Shown here: positions 22,171 through 32,779 of the stretch, piece after piece
How the letters are laid out: each line of letters begins with the position of its first letter
Position numbering within the stretch: the stretch's first letter is position 1
NCBI GenBank assembly: GCA_900074885.1
Contig: FJUW01000010.1
Span: 124,001-188,000, forward strand
Source of the DNA: Rhynchosporium graminicola
Taxonomy: Eukaryota; Ascomycota; Leotiomycetes; Helotiales; Ploettnerulaceae
Reading direction: 5' to 3'
Length of the DNA: 64,000 nt
Notes under the pieces: generated by a model
The model's database searches: none
What the model was told of the DNA's origin: nothing
What the model saw: the letters and a program-made list of their open reading frames with translations, nothing else
Position numbers and translations under genes: made by a program

Positions 22171-23119
22171 ATGGAGCAGATGAAGTCTATGAACGCTCTT
22201 GCAGTGAGTATCTCCAGCTTCAGATCAACACAGCATCGTGCAAACTACCCACTAACTCAAACCACAGCCCTTCCTCGCTCTCACCAAAACCGCCAACTCC
22301 CCTCGCGCAGCAGCAAATCTAATAGAGAGCGCAACCAGCGCGTCCAACACATTCATATTCGCCGAGCTCCTTCAAGCCCCTAATATTCAAGCTCTCTCCT
22401 CCTCTTCCGAATTCTCCTCCCATCTCTCTCTACTCAAGATCTTCAGCTATGGCACCTACAGCGACTACATCTCTTCCACCTCCCTCCCCCCCCTCAACCC
22501 CGCACAAATGCTCAAACTCCGCCAACTCTCGCTCCTTACCCTCGCCAAAAACCAAGCCGATCTCACTTACGCAAACCTCCTATCTCACCTCGGTCTAGAA
22601 ACCCTGCGCGAGCTCGAAGACCTAGTAATCTCTGCCATCTACGCCGGTCTCGTCTCTGCTACTCTCGACCCCTACCACCAACTCGTAGCCGTGACATCCG
22701 TCTCTCCTCTGCGCGATCTCCAGCCCGATTCCATACCCGCCATGCTGTCCACCCTGAATGAATGGTCAACCCGCTGCGTCTCTACTTTAGCGGACCTGGA
22801 GAAGCAGATCGCGGGAATCAAGGCTGAGGCTATGAAGAGACATCGTGAGGAGACGGAGTGGAATGCGCAGGTGGAGAAACTGCTTGAAGTCAAAGCTGAG
22901 GTTTCCTTCAGCTCGGAGGAGAAGGAGAAGGATGTGAAGAAGCTTTCATTCTCAGCGGTGGGTAAGAAACTGGGGTTTGGGGCGGCAGCGAAGAGGGGAA
23001 ATGGAGCGGTGGCTGGAGATGGGGAAGTAAATGATATGGATGTTGATGAAGATGATGAAGGATCCAAAGTGGGTAGGGATACGAGGTCGTCGAAGAAGAG
23101 GGGTCATGGGGGGAAATAA
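22171..23119 (+). CDS. CSN7: COP9 signalosome subunit 7 (PCI domain)
   Basis: Two exons, 22171-22203 and 22268-23119, give 294 aa. The 64-bp intron has a GTGAGT donor and CACAG acceptor. The protein begins MEQMKSMNALAPFLALTK and continues into helical repeats and a PCI domain, with KIFSYGTYSDY, PAQMLKLRQLSLLTLA and LGLETLRELEDLVISAIYAGL around the winged helix. A coiled-coil helix with basic and acidic residues (LADLEKQIAGIKAEAMKRHREE) and a low-complexity acidic/basic tail follow, typical of CSN7. It is part of the nuclear complex that removes NEDD8 from cullins and, in filamentous fungi, controls development and secondary metabolism. The tail is rich in KRG and DE runs. Confidence 0.88.
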
Positions 23120-23516
23120 ATTTGATGGATGGTATGATAACGAACTTGTGATAAATGAAGGCATCTTGCAAGCTCAGCAATAGTACCGAGCACTTGCACC
23201 TCAAATTACCATGAAGTTTGAAGAGGTCTTATTTGAAGGTATTGAAGAAACATTACACTACACTAGTATGGAAGATTCATAAGAGGTCCCGCATCTCATC
23301 AACATGTATGAAGTGGTTTCCTGTAAAAGAAATCATAAAGAGAAGTCGTACAACGCCGCCGGCTGCTCCCAGCAGTACCTTTTTGATACATATTCCACAG
23401 ACTAATCCTCCCAAACGCCTGGCTATGACCAAGCCCCCCAACCAGTTTCCCGTCGTAAAGTTCAAACCCTGACTTCGGCCTAAAGCTCAGCTCAACTCGA
23501 TTGAGCAAATGAAAGT
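23120..23516. other. 3' intergenic gap between convergent genes
   Basis: CSN7 (plus) and RAX1 (minus) converge here. I see no gene, only shared 3' flank. Confidence 0.5.
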
Positions 23517-24738
23517 TTACAATCTCTTTCCGGGGACAAAAATGAAAAGGATGACCAGGCAGGCTGTAATGACGGTAGAGACGGTGAGGACCATGATAGC
23601 ACGCTTGTTGAGCAGACGGCGAACATATGGCTCTCGGATGCGCCCGAAGCTCATGAACGAGTACTCACTATAGCCGGCAAGAGCAAGGATAGGATCGATG
23701 GCGTATTGGTGAGAGCAGAGGGCGTAAACACCAATTGTGAAAGGGAGGATGAGCTGGAAGTCATTAGCGAAAATACGGTCTAGGAGCACGAGGTTTGACA
23801 TACCCAGGTTCTGGTTGTGCGACCCAAGTCGAGGAAGATGAGTACGAAGGCAGCCCAGAATCCACCGAACATGGCAAGAAGACCAATGATCAATCTCATC
23901 ATCAACGAAGGTGGTACTAGGTTACCAAGGGCCTTTGCTCTGAGGAAACCTGGAAAAGCATCACGTTCCATGGCTTGGAAGACGTAATCTTTGGCGGCAT
24001 CAAAGACTTCTGGATCATCACGGCCTCTCTCTTCAATGGACAGAATAATTTCATGAGTGATTGAATCTGGAAGAATGATTTCACGCTCGGCACCTGGGAG
24101 GAGGAAAGTATAGAGGATCTTCTCGGCTGATGAACGGATATCTGCTCGTGCAACAGTGTGATCTGGAGAATTGGAATCGGAGACAACCTGAGGACTGCTC
24201 ATAAAGCTTGGTCTTGGTCTCTCGTTGGACTCTGTCTGTCGAACGTTGGATCCAAGACTGCCGGCAGGAGAGTGTCCAATCTGACCTCCGTTGGCTGCTT
24301 CTTCTCTCAGGTAGGCGGACATCTGAGCATCTTGGCTCTTCTCCTTCTCACTTGATAACATTGATGGCCCTCCAGCTGCGTGGTGCATTTCACCAAGACC
24401 CTCGAGCAATGCGGATGATCGTCTGGAGCCTGTCCTGTCGCCGTCTGGGGTACCTATCATAACAGACCGTCGAAGTTCACGCACATAATGGCGGCACATC
24501 GACATGTGTTGAGCAACATCAAGCCTTGTATATAGTCAGCATCCAAGCGCGCCCATCTATATAGCATAGAAGCATACCAGAAGTCCAAGTAGTCTACTGA
24601 TCGTTGTTGATCGCGCATGTATATGTAGTAAAAGAAGAGATCGACAGGCGCCAAAGTCCTCCTGCTTAGTACTTCGAACAGGGTAGGAAGCCTGCTGCGA
24701 TTGAGGTCGGGCTGCGGGGATGGGGTGGTGTCCGCCAT
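23517..24738 (-). CDS. RAX1: RAX1-like protein: RGS domain plus C-terminal membrane segments
   Basis: Three exons, 24738-24578, 24524-23804 and 23753-23517, give 372 aa. The N-terminus, LPTLFEVLSRRTLAPVDLF, YIYMRDQQRSVDYLDFW and ITHEIILSIEERGRDDPEVFDAAKDYVF, forms a split RGS fold. A Ser-rich insertion of roughly 100 residues lies inside it. Three hydrophobic helices follow: MMRLIIGLLAMFGGFWAAF, ILPFTIGVYALCSH and VLTVSTVITACLVILFIFV. This layout matches yeast Rax1, a membrane protein marking cell poles and bud sites, and fungal RGS proteins of the RgsD group. Exon joins DFW-LDV and RTW-LIL both restore family sequence. It shares a 519-bp upstream region with the divergent eL31 gene. Confidence 0.85.
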
Positions 24739-25257
24739 AGTGTTCGAGTTGTCGACGGACAGTATGCGGGGGACTATGAGGGCAGAAGGTTGAGGGTTTG
24801 GATTCGAGGGGCTGCAATCGTATTGAAAGGGATATCGTTTAAATTTGCACCTCAGCGTCTCGTGTCAAGTGAGGAGCAACTTCTGTGACATTAAAGGAGT
24901 GTATCAACGACGCGAAAATTGGGCGAACACTCAGCACTCGAAGGAGCAGAACGCAGGACTTCAAGGTGAGGTTGAAGTGGAGCCGCGGATTCGAATTGCG
25001 TCCTTGGCAATCAGCATTTCGATATAAGTCGGTGCCTCATAAAATAGGTTTACAAATCGACACTCAGACCCACATCAGCCACAATGAGGCTGAATCACGG
25101 GCCTCGCTAAACACACTTGCTCCAATTTGTGAAAACTCCAGATAAATTGTTGCGACCCACGACGACGACTACAATCTATCGACATCATCCACGCACAGTA
25201 CGTCCGCGATCTCGAAGATACTCTGGTCTGGAATAATCTCTGACTTCTGCCGCAGAA
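24739..25257. other. Bidirectional promoter of RAX1 and eL31
   Basis: The 519 bp separates two divergent starts. No open frame with family support was seen. It must hold the ribosomal-protein promoter, but I could not name specific elements. Confidence 0.5.
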
Positions 25258-25877
25258 ATGTCGACCAAAGCAGCCAAGAAGCCTGCGGGCAAGACCCAGC
25301 GCTCGTAAGTTGGGCCGCAATATACAACATCTCCATCTCCGAACCTCCGAACCTCTGAATGTAGCTAATGCCTGTCGTAAAGTGCCATCGCAGATGTCGT
25401 AGCTCGGGAATACACAATTCATCTACACAAGAGAGTACGTCGAAATTGGAGGGTTAAGCAGGGACTCAACAGGAAGCGAAGCGCTGACCAGAATACAGAT
25501 GCACGGTGTTACCTTTAAGAAGCGTGCACCGCGAGCCATCAAGGAGATCAAGGCATTCGCTACGAAGTCAATGGTGAGAAATACCCAGCCCTGAGGAAGA
25601 TGAGATCTCAAAGAGGATGCGGCAAGGAGGAAACATGGGTCGAGAAAGCAGGAGCTTACTGGAATTGTAGGGCACCACTGACGTTCGGCTCGATCCCCAA
25701 TTGAACAAGAAGGTCTGGGAGGCAGGTATCAAGGGTGTTCCTTACAGACTCCGCGTCCGTATCTCGAGAAAGCGAAACGACGAAGAAGGCGCCTCTAGCA
25801 GGCTCTACAGCTACGTTCAAGCCGTCAACGTCAAGGATGCGAAGGGACTCCAGACTGCTTTGGTTGAGGATGCTTAG
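25258..25877 (+). CDS. RPL31: 60S ribosomal protein eL31
   Basis: Four exons, 25258-25304, 25383-25434, 25499-25573 and 25671-25877, total 126 aa, the normal length. The sequence starts MSTKAAKKPAGKTQRS and continues with AIADVVAREYTIHLHKR, MHGVTFKKRAPRAIKEIKAF, TDVRLDPQLNKKVW and GVPYRLRVRISRKRNDEE, all diagnostic of eL31 near the polypeptide exit tunnel of the large subunit. All introns are GT-AG, short and placed in the early part of the gene, as usual for fungal ribosomal protein genes. No defects seen. Confidence 0.96.
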
Positions 25878-26758
25878 GTGGTGATGATTCTTTCGTGGCA
25901 CGGTTTGGGTGGAGTTGATGCATTCTGCTGGCTAGCGTATGAATGAAAGGCCTATCTTGCAACCAAAAATACGTAGGGGCCCTGGCTTCCCTTGTAACGG
26001 ACGAAGTGTTGGCTCTGGACTGTGACTTGAAATGGGAAGGGGTACGACTTCCAGGACAAGAGTAGAGCGTTTTCTCCTAGGAAGCACGTTCATGGGGCTT
26101 CTGCAGGCTGTACATCTCTTTCAATAAAGCAGAACGACTCCAAAAAGGATCTGGAGATTCCCGACTGGATTCCAAGTGAGAATAACAATATTGGCGGAAG
26201 TCTCTGCTTTTTTATTATATGCACAATTTGCTTTCTGGCTTTCTTGAGAAATACCTGGTATGACATTGTGAACACTTGATTCTTCACTACTGTACTATTT
26301 CGCTTCTTTTCGGCACAATTGGCTGCACCCATCGAGATAAACATAAGTATTCATCGCACCACATGTCTTTATACTTCATATTGCAGTGCTCTCCAGATAC
26401 CTGTCGGATGACCATACGGACATCTGGTTCCAAGCCAATATCATCTGTCTTTCAAACCTTCGAGAGAGGCGTGTGCAGGTTGTCACTGTTGCATCACATA
26501 TTGGCAATTGACACGAGCTGCTTAGAGTCAACAGCTTCGATTTTCATACACCTCCAAAGCATCTACTCTAGACTCTTCCATTGAAAGGACCAAATACAAT
26601 GTCCGAGAGACTCCTTCCCTGCTGCCCTGCGCTAGTAAATGCATGCATTCTGCAAGAAACGACGCATTCCAAACCATCACGTCAAGTTCTCATTATACAA
26701 ATTTTTCCATGCCCATTCATTAACGCCATCCTCCCAAATGCAGTAAGCTACTAACAAT
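25878..26758. other. 3' intergenic gap between convergent genes
   Basis: eL31 (plus) and the E2-C gene (minus) converge. There are only short frames without recognisable domains. Confidence 0.5.
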
Positions 26759-27519
26759 TTACTCGTCATCAATATCTTCATGTCGGTCGAGGACCTTCTT
26801 CTTGAACAGCTCCATATCCTTGTCCCAGAGCTCAGCGGCCTCGCCATTCAAAGGGGAAGCACTTGTAAACCCAATCAGCGAAACTCTCGGAGATGGTGTG
26901 ATTCTGTAGACTTACTTGTTTGGCTCTCCAAGCAAACTTTGCAAACTCAACAACACGGTCTGAATGTTGTATGCAGCAGTCCACTTATCCTTCAAGATAT
27001 CCAAGCAGATACGACCTGAGAAATCGACGTTGGGGTGGTAGATGGGGGTCTTGAAGAGGACGGTTGGTGCGGCGTATGGATAGTTGGATGGGAAGGCGAA
27101 GGAGAGCTTGAATGTAAGGTCGGCATATGGAGTATCATCGGGACCTTCAATCGTCGCAGTCCAGGAGAGGAGATTGCCGTCTGCAGAGGGAAAGGCGGAG
27201 ATACCGGGGGCAGACGAGGTCATAAGCTGCATCAACTCGGTTTGAAGCCTTGAAAGTAGTCAGTAAGGGAATGAGTAGTAATACCTCACAACTACACAGT
27301 GTGTCCCTGCTTAAGACCCTGTGCATCTAAAGAGCACAATGTACTCGAAGCGACAGATCTTCCACAGCTTGCACTTGCTTGAGAAAGAGTCAAGGTGGGC
27401 TGTACAAACCTCTTAGTAGTACTCTGAGCATCGGCACCCTTTCGAGCCCCAAGCTTGGAAGCCTGGGCAGCTGGCAGCATACCAGGCGCCGAATTCTGCG
27501 TATCCTCGTCGAAAGTCAT
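26759..27519 (-). CDS. UBC11: Ubiquitin-conjugating enzyme E2 C (APC/C-type, Ubc11/UBE2C)
   Basis: Three exons, 27519-27410, 27248-26916 and 26861-26759, give 181 aa. After a roughly 37-residue N-terminal extension comes the UBC fold: [35 protein letters not shown], the HPN motif at 108-110 and active-site Cys118 in [12 protein letters not shown], then QSLLGEPNN. The combination ELMQLM with ISAFP and [10 protein letters not shown] marks the UBE2C/Ubc11 subfamily. Its members prime ubiquitin chains on mitotic cyclins with the anaphase-promoting complex. The C-terminus ends HEDIDDE. An upstream in-frame ATG (MSVAAALASQS, 27555) could extend the N-terminus; 27519 fits the family start better. 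It is divergent from the CHK1 gene, sharing a 467-bp promoter. Confidence 0.9.
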
Positions 27520-27986
27520 GATTGATTGGGAGGCAAGAGCAGCAGCAACAGACATGCAAAGAAGTGAATGCGAAGGACAAAGGAGGGCCGTGAATCGTGG
27601 ACGAGAAAGAATATTGTTTGAATGTGAATGTGCGAAGTCGTAAATAGCAAGAATGCTGGCGTAGGACTTTTCTTTGAGGTTGGAAATGGAATGCTTTTGT
27701 TTATTCTTGCTGCTTGCGGTCGCTTTAGCAACAGATAAGGCTGATTCGGCTCGGCCCAGCCTTTGTACCAAGGATACGCGTCGGACTTCGCGATTTCGAA
27801 ACCAGCACGCGATCACAACAGATCAATTGGACATCGGAATTCGATTACAACTCGGTTTTGGTTTTGGTTGGATCCTGGAGTTTGATCATCATTTGAATGT
27901 TTGGATATGGTAAGTGGATCCCCAGATCAGTGAGTATGTATTTGCTTTCAAAATACTACCATTGATTAAATTATCTGCTAATTGTC
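27520..27986. promoter_or_regulatory. Shared E2-C / CHK1 promoter with MCB-like motifs
   Basis: ACGCGT (perfect MluI cell-cycle box) lies at 27776-27781, and ACGCGA at 27807-27812. A TTCGCGA sits between them at about 27788, so three CGCG cores fall within 37 bp. MBF-type factors bind such boxes in front of G1/S genes in fungi. Both flanking genes are cell-cycle genes. Function is inferred; the motifs are seen. Confidence 0.45.
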
Positions 27987-29682
27987 ATGGAACCACTCCA
28001 GTCTCAACTGGATCCTCTTCCTCGCGATTTGCCTTTCCGGATTGTATCGAAAACCATTGGAAGAGGGGCATACGCATCGTAGGTTTTGTGGAATCTATAC
28101 TTCAGGGACAATTTCTAATTCTTTTAGAATAAAGAAGGCAATTCCTCCTACAGAAATCACACCGGTCTTCGCAGTCAAATTCATACACAAGGCTTATGCA
28201 GTAAAACATGGCCGCATATCAGCAAAACAGATCGCCATGGAGGTGTCTCTACACTCTCATATCGGCCAGCATCCTCATATTATAGAATGGTTTGCGACCG
28301 GAGAAGATGTTATCTGGAAATGGATCGCAATGGAGTATGCAGAGGGCGGCGACTTATTCGACAAGATCGAGGCAGATGTAGGAGTCAGTGAGGATATTGC
28401 GCACTTCTACTTCTCTCAATTGATTAGCGGTGTCAATTACATGCATTCGAAGGGTGTGGGACATCGAGATATCAAGCCAGAGAACATACTTCTATCGGAA
28501 AGAGGAGATCTGAAGATCGCAGATTTTGGACTGGCTACACTTTTCGAATACAACGGTGCAACGAAACTCAGCACTACCATGTGTGGAAGCCCTCCATATA
28601 TTGCTCCTGAAGTTATCACTTGCTCCAAAAGCACACAAAGTAGAGGAGGGCCGAAGGCAGCTGGTTATATGGCAAATTCGGTAGACATATGGTCCTGTGG
28701 AGTTGTACTTTTTGTCTTACTGGTTGGCAATACTCCTTGGGACGAACCAACCGCACAGAGCTGGGAATTTGAGGAATATATCAACAAGAGTGGAAGGAGC
28801 GAGGATGATCTATGGAAAAAGCTCCCAAATATGGTTTTGTCACTGTTGAGAGGTATGATGAACGTGGATCCCTCGAAACGATTCAAATTCAACAGTATCA
28901 AGCAACACCCTTGGTATACCCGGAAGAACCATCTTATTACGGTAGAGGGTAAGTCGAAAGATCCGCTGATGCTTGCGACGGAAATGCTGCAAGGCCTACG
29001 AATCGATTTCAATAAACACCCTTCTCAGTCTCCAAAAGCACGTCAAAGCCAAGAGGCTATGGATATCGATATAGACGAAATCCAGTCAAGATTCTCATAC
29101 ACTCAGCCCGAAACGCCGATCAACGATGTTATGTTTGATTGGGAAAGACCACCACGAGTCCACGCAGCAAACTTCAGTGCTAGTCAACCTACAACTGTCA
29201 ACGATAGCCATATATGCACCATGACGAATGGCACCACACATCCATTCGAGTCTCTTGCCGACGAGCCTAGCATGAGCCAATTTGCAGCCGTCCCCTCAGT
29301 ACCACTGAGCTTAACTCAACATGCTCGTCAATTCCGAGACATTGTACCCAACTACTCGCTCACGCGCTTCTTCTCACAACTTTCTGCACCCCTTTTGCTT
29401 CAACTACTGGCCGATGCACTTCACCATCTCAATGTGCCTATCCCACCAGTCTCCCAGATGCAAGGCCGCGAGCACGCAGGCTGGATCAAAGTCAAGACCG
29501 TGGATGGAAGACAGTGCAGTCTCAGTGGCGACATAGTGGTCGATACCTACTCTACGGACGCTGGTGAGCTTTTGGAAGTCCGTTTCGTGAAGGTCAAGGG
29601 CGATCCGTTGGAATGGCGCCGTTTCTTCAAGAACGTCGCTGTGCTATGTAAAGCAGGTGTTTTCAGACCCGGCGAGTCGTAG
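27987..29682 (+). CDS. CHK1: Serine/threonine checkpoint kinase CHK1
   Basis: Two exons, 27987-28078 and 28128-29682, give 548 aa. The 49-nt intron sits inside the glycine loop (GRGAYAS) and is removed cleanly. Kinase landmarks: Lys48 in VFAVKF, HRDIKPEN with catalytic Asp145, DFGLA at 163-167, CGSPPYIAPEV in the activation segment, and SVDIWSCGV. Kinase ends with MMNVDPSKRFKFNSIKQHPWY. A linker rich in Ser/Pro leads to a C-terminal KA1-like regulatory region (TRFFSQLSAPLLLQLL, VDTYSTDAGELLEVRFVKVKGDPLEWRRFFK, the latter in two parts), as in Chk1. CHK1 enforces the DNA-damage and replication checkpoint in the nucleus. The true start at 27987 is supported by the N-terminal PLPRDLPFRIVSKTIGRG. 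Confidence 0.92.
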
Positions 29683-30280
29683 CGTAGCGACTAGCGCTGT
29701 TCTATTGCCCCGTGCACTTTCAGGGGTTTCACTCATGAGCGAGAAGGCATTGGATGCGGCGTTGGTACAAGGATTTTGTAGACAATTCAGGACTACATAG
29801 GCGTTGGGCATGCTGCGGCATAGGAGGTTATAGGAATAATCATGAGGACTTCTTCAAGCCTCATATTGATGCCCTTGATAGTTCTGTTTGAGTTTCGTTG
29901 CGTCTTCATGATCTGTTGAATTGCCTCTTGTCACCACACCTTCAAACTCCAGAAGTCAGCCAGTGCCACGCGAAACGAGCCGTAGTCGGCTGGCTTCATT
30001 GACTGTCCATTATTATTTCCCAATGCCTGGTGTATAAGCCTGCATGATTAACACCACATTTTGGGAATGCTGCATTAGCCCCTCACATCCCTTGACAACC
30101 AACCAACAAGTTGATGATCCAACAAATAATCTCCGGTATTCACAAAGGTATATATTCACACTCCCAATAGCCTAAAGTGAATACAATGTTCAAACCACCC
30201 TCGAATATCCAAAAGCTTCCCACTCATTCCATCACAATGAAAACTTTTCAAACTCCACCCTCAAAGAGCTGCACAAAAAA
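29683..30280. other. Intergenic after CHK1
   Basis: 3' flank of CHK1 and probable 5' leader of the next gene. There is nothing else I can name. Confidence 0.4.
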
Positions 30281-31006
30281 CATCGTCCACATTCCCTCTC
30301 ACCGTCCTCGGCAACATCAAATGCGCATTCAGCCTCGCTCTCCTCCTTGCCCCGAACTGGACTATGGAGATGGTATACTACCGTGCTCTGAATCCCAATT
30401 CCAACGAATCTAGCCGTACGTCCCCATCTCTTCTCTCCCCTGTCTCCTCTTCATTCTCTCTTATCGAAACCCTCCTTTCCACACCCTCCTTTGAGAACTT
30501 CTGAAAGTTATAATCGATTTTTCGGACAATGCTTAGGTTCGCATGATAGGCACCCGAGAACTCCTCTTCGGCGCCCTTCTTCTCGGCGCTAAATCGTCGG
30601 AGACGAGACCCGCTGCTGTGCTGGCGAGTGCCGCTCTCGATGTACTGGATTTGGTGGCTACGATCTGGGGATGGGAGATGGGTCAGGTCAGTGTTTAGTC
30701 CCCTTACTCACTTTCTTGAAGGTTATCCAGCTTGGATGCTCTAGTCGCCAGTGACAGTATGTGGATTGGGTTTAAGAGCTACTCTTAGCAGGAGGGACTT
30801 GTGGGCTAGCCAGTGGTTTTGGTTTGTTGATTTCGTCTACTGATAGAAGTGTACTGATAGAAGTGTACTGATAGTGTGTGGTTACTTGGGTGGAGGGTAT
30901 CACAGCTGGAATATTCACCTTCGTTGCAGGAGCCAGTGCTTTATTAGCCGGTTTGGCGTGGAAGAAAGCTGGTCTTGGACGGGCTTTGACGACTCGCAAA
31001 TTGTAG
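30281..31006 (+). CDS. Small fungal membrane protein, multi-exon, 5' end unresolved
   Basis: Three coding blocks share one style. Block one (about 30281-30412) reads FPLTVLGNIKCAFSLALLLAPNWTMEMVYYR. It ends at a GTACGT donor and rejoins at about 30556 as RTRELLFGALLLGAKS, then RPAAVLASAALDVLDLVATIWGWEMG. The last block, up to TAG at 31004, reads GITAGIFTFVAGASALLAGLAWKKAGL. The small, alternating hydrophobic segments suggest a three- or four-helix membrane protein. Block one has an in-frame stop at about 30238 and no ATG after it, so a further 5' exon or a frameshift is needed. The last intron acceptor lies near a 14-bp repeat. No specific family name is claimed. Confidence 0.5.
30841..30878. 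repeat. Short tandem repeat, 14-bp unit
   Basis: TGATAGAAGTGTAC occurs at 30841 and 30855, then a partial third copy starts at 30869. It carries repeated in-frame stops and lies in the presumed last intron of the small membrane protein. Confidence 0.8.
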
Positions 31007-31739
31007 CGTTCGTTATATAGATTCGTGTATGCTTGCGACATGACTCTAATACATTCATTTCAGGAAGCCTTCATCTTTTCAAGCCCGTGAACCTAGATAT
31101 GCGAAATAAAAATGGTCCTCGTTTCGTCTTCCTTACTTTGCCCAGGTAGGTAGCTATGTTTATTTGGGTATTTGTCTGTGCAAGTGAAGCTGTGCCTGAG
31201 AAACACTATTCATCGAACCACCCATGATATTTTTAATAGCCTCCCAAAGCAATCACATCTTCCAAGCGAGGGAGCGGTCGCTAACTAAATAAATCACAGA
31301 ACTGCAGAGGCTCTTATACATCTCGAAACATAGGTTAGCTTACAATCCCCCCCCCCCATATTTGACTATAAAGCAGCAAAGCAAAACAAGACACAAGGTC
31401 AACAACACACACTGGGCAGCAACTGCTAGCTTCCAGTGCTCCTTTCGCATTTCTCAATACGTATATTCGTATACTCAAGTACCAAATAACAAGATCTTTC
31501 ACAATTGCACCCGACTATATTTCGTACTTGGAAGACAACTCACTTGCCTCATCACTCGCCTTTCCATCATTTTTTTTTTGGTGCATATGGGTTCTACACT
31601 GATTTCTATCAAGCCCTATCTGATTGCCATGCTGAGAAGTCCTTGCAGTATCAAGATCAGAAAAAGATTTTTCTGCTCCGGTTCGACCCGTCACGTTTAA
31701 ACTTCCTCGCTGTCACTGCGGGTTTAAGAAATGGTTCAT
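31007..31739. other. Intergenic, nothing recognised
   Basis: Low-complexity stretches (a C run near 31350, a T run near 31572). No supported gene. Confidence 0.45.
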
Positions 31740-32330
31740 AATATTCCATTGCTATATCTGGACTCGAACCATCTCGTCCCACTTTTCCGAAATCAAATAA
31801 CTGGTCGCTATCACGGCAGCGTGGTAACTGGGCTGAGTTGAGTCGAGTCTAAGGTTGTACTCAACCCAACTCAACTCAGAGTTTATTCCAAGTATACTCA
31901 GACTACCATCTACTTACTAACGATCTATATCCCATATAAAGACCATAAGATCTCCTATTTACCTTACGGCTTCCCTCATATTTCCATAAAATATATATTC
32001 TATTCTCTACTAGCGATGAGCTAATTACCACCCATTTTTTACAGCATGATACTAGACTAAAACTTGAAGAAGAAGAAAATCTAAACTTAATTTTTAGCAA
32101 GTAAAATTTTTTTTTTCATACCTTATTCATACTTTACTTTTTACTGACTTATACTACTCAATATACTCTGAGTCTGCTGTGAGTACGAAACCTAGGTAAG
32201 TACTTAGCTTAACTCTAAAGCTAGCGTACTTGACTCAGCTCAACTCAACTCAGAGTTGGTTCCTTGGGTGACTGACTGTCACTACGCTGCTGTCACGATT
32301 AATACATACGGTCTGTTGATTGTCAGGTGT
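31740..32330. mobile_element. Probable degenerate inverted-repeat element with tRNA-like end
   Basis: Two diverged arms face each other. At the left, 31807-31890, the minus strand reads GTTACCACGCTGCCGTGA. At the right, about 32278-32296, the plus strand reads GTCACTACGCTGCTGTCA. Both arms also carry the word CAACTCAACTCAGAG and variants (31870s, 32240s). The core (about 31890-32160) is AT-rich and has no coding capacity. Next to the left arm, on the minus strand at 31770-31760, is GGTTCGAGTCC, a perfect match to the RNA polymerase III B box. A weak A-box-like stretch (TAGCGACCAGTT) lies 30-50 bp before it. This fits a RIP-worn MITE or a tRNA-derived SINE pair; I cannot decide which. Confidence 0.45.
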
Positions 32331-32779
32331 AGAAATTCGTTCCCTGCTACTGAATTATCTATTCAATATCTCAGTCAGCTAATCATCATATTCCTTGCTC
32401 GATCTTTCCTTACTCGAGTTTTCCTTTCTCACTCTATATTTATTTCATGATATCAGCATATATACACCCTGAAGCCACGTATATCTACAAAAAAAAGTCG
32501 GCATTGGGACTGTAAAGACATCCTTTGGTTACCAACCGGCTTGTATGGGCGGAATAACGTCTATCGAATAAATGACAGCGCCCTTGGACGCTCCATGACG
32601 CAACCTATTCGAACTGAAGAAGAAGAAATTTGCGGAGGCGTAGCTACCCCTCTCACGACCACCAAATCCAGATACCAGCTCCAAACGCCAGATCCCGATT
32701 GAAAGCGCAGTCTAGTCAATTCCAATGTCGTCACACTAACTCAGAAGAAGACTTCGAGACTGTGGACACCATTGCCTTC
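32331..32779. other. Intergenic, nothing recognised
   Basis: 3' flank of the second SprT-like gene, AT-leaning, without a supported gene. Confidence 0.45.

Noticed and set aside
31740..31840. A functional tRNA gene on the minus strand
   Set aside because: The B box is perfect, but I cannot fold a proper acceptor stem and anticodon arm, so I treat it as tRNA-derived repeat DNA.
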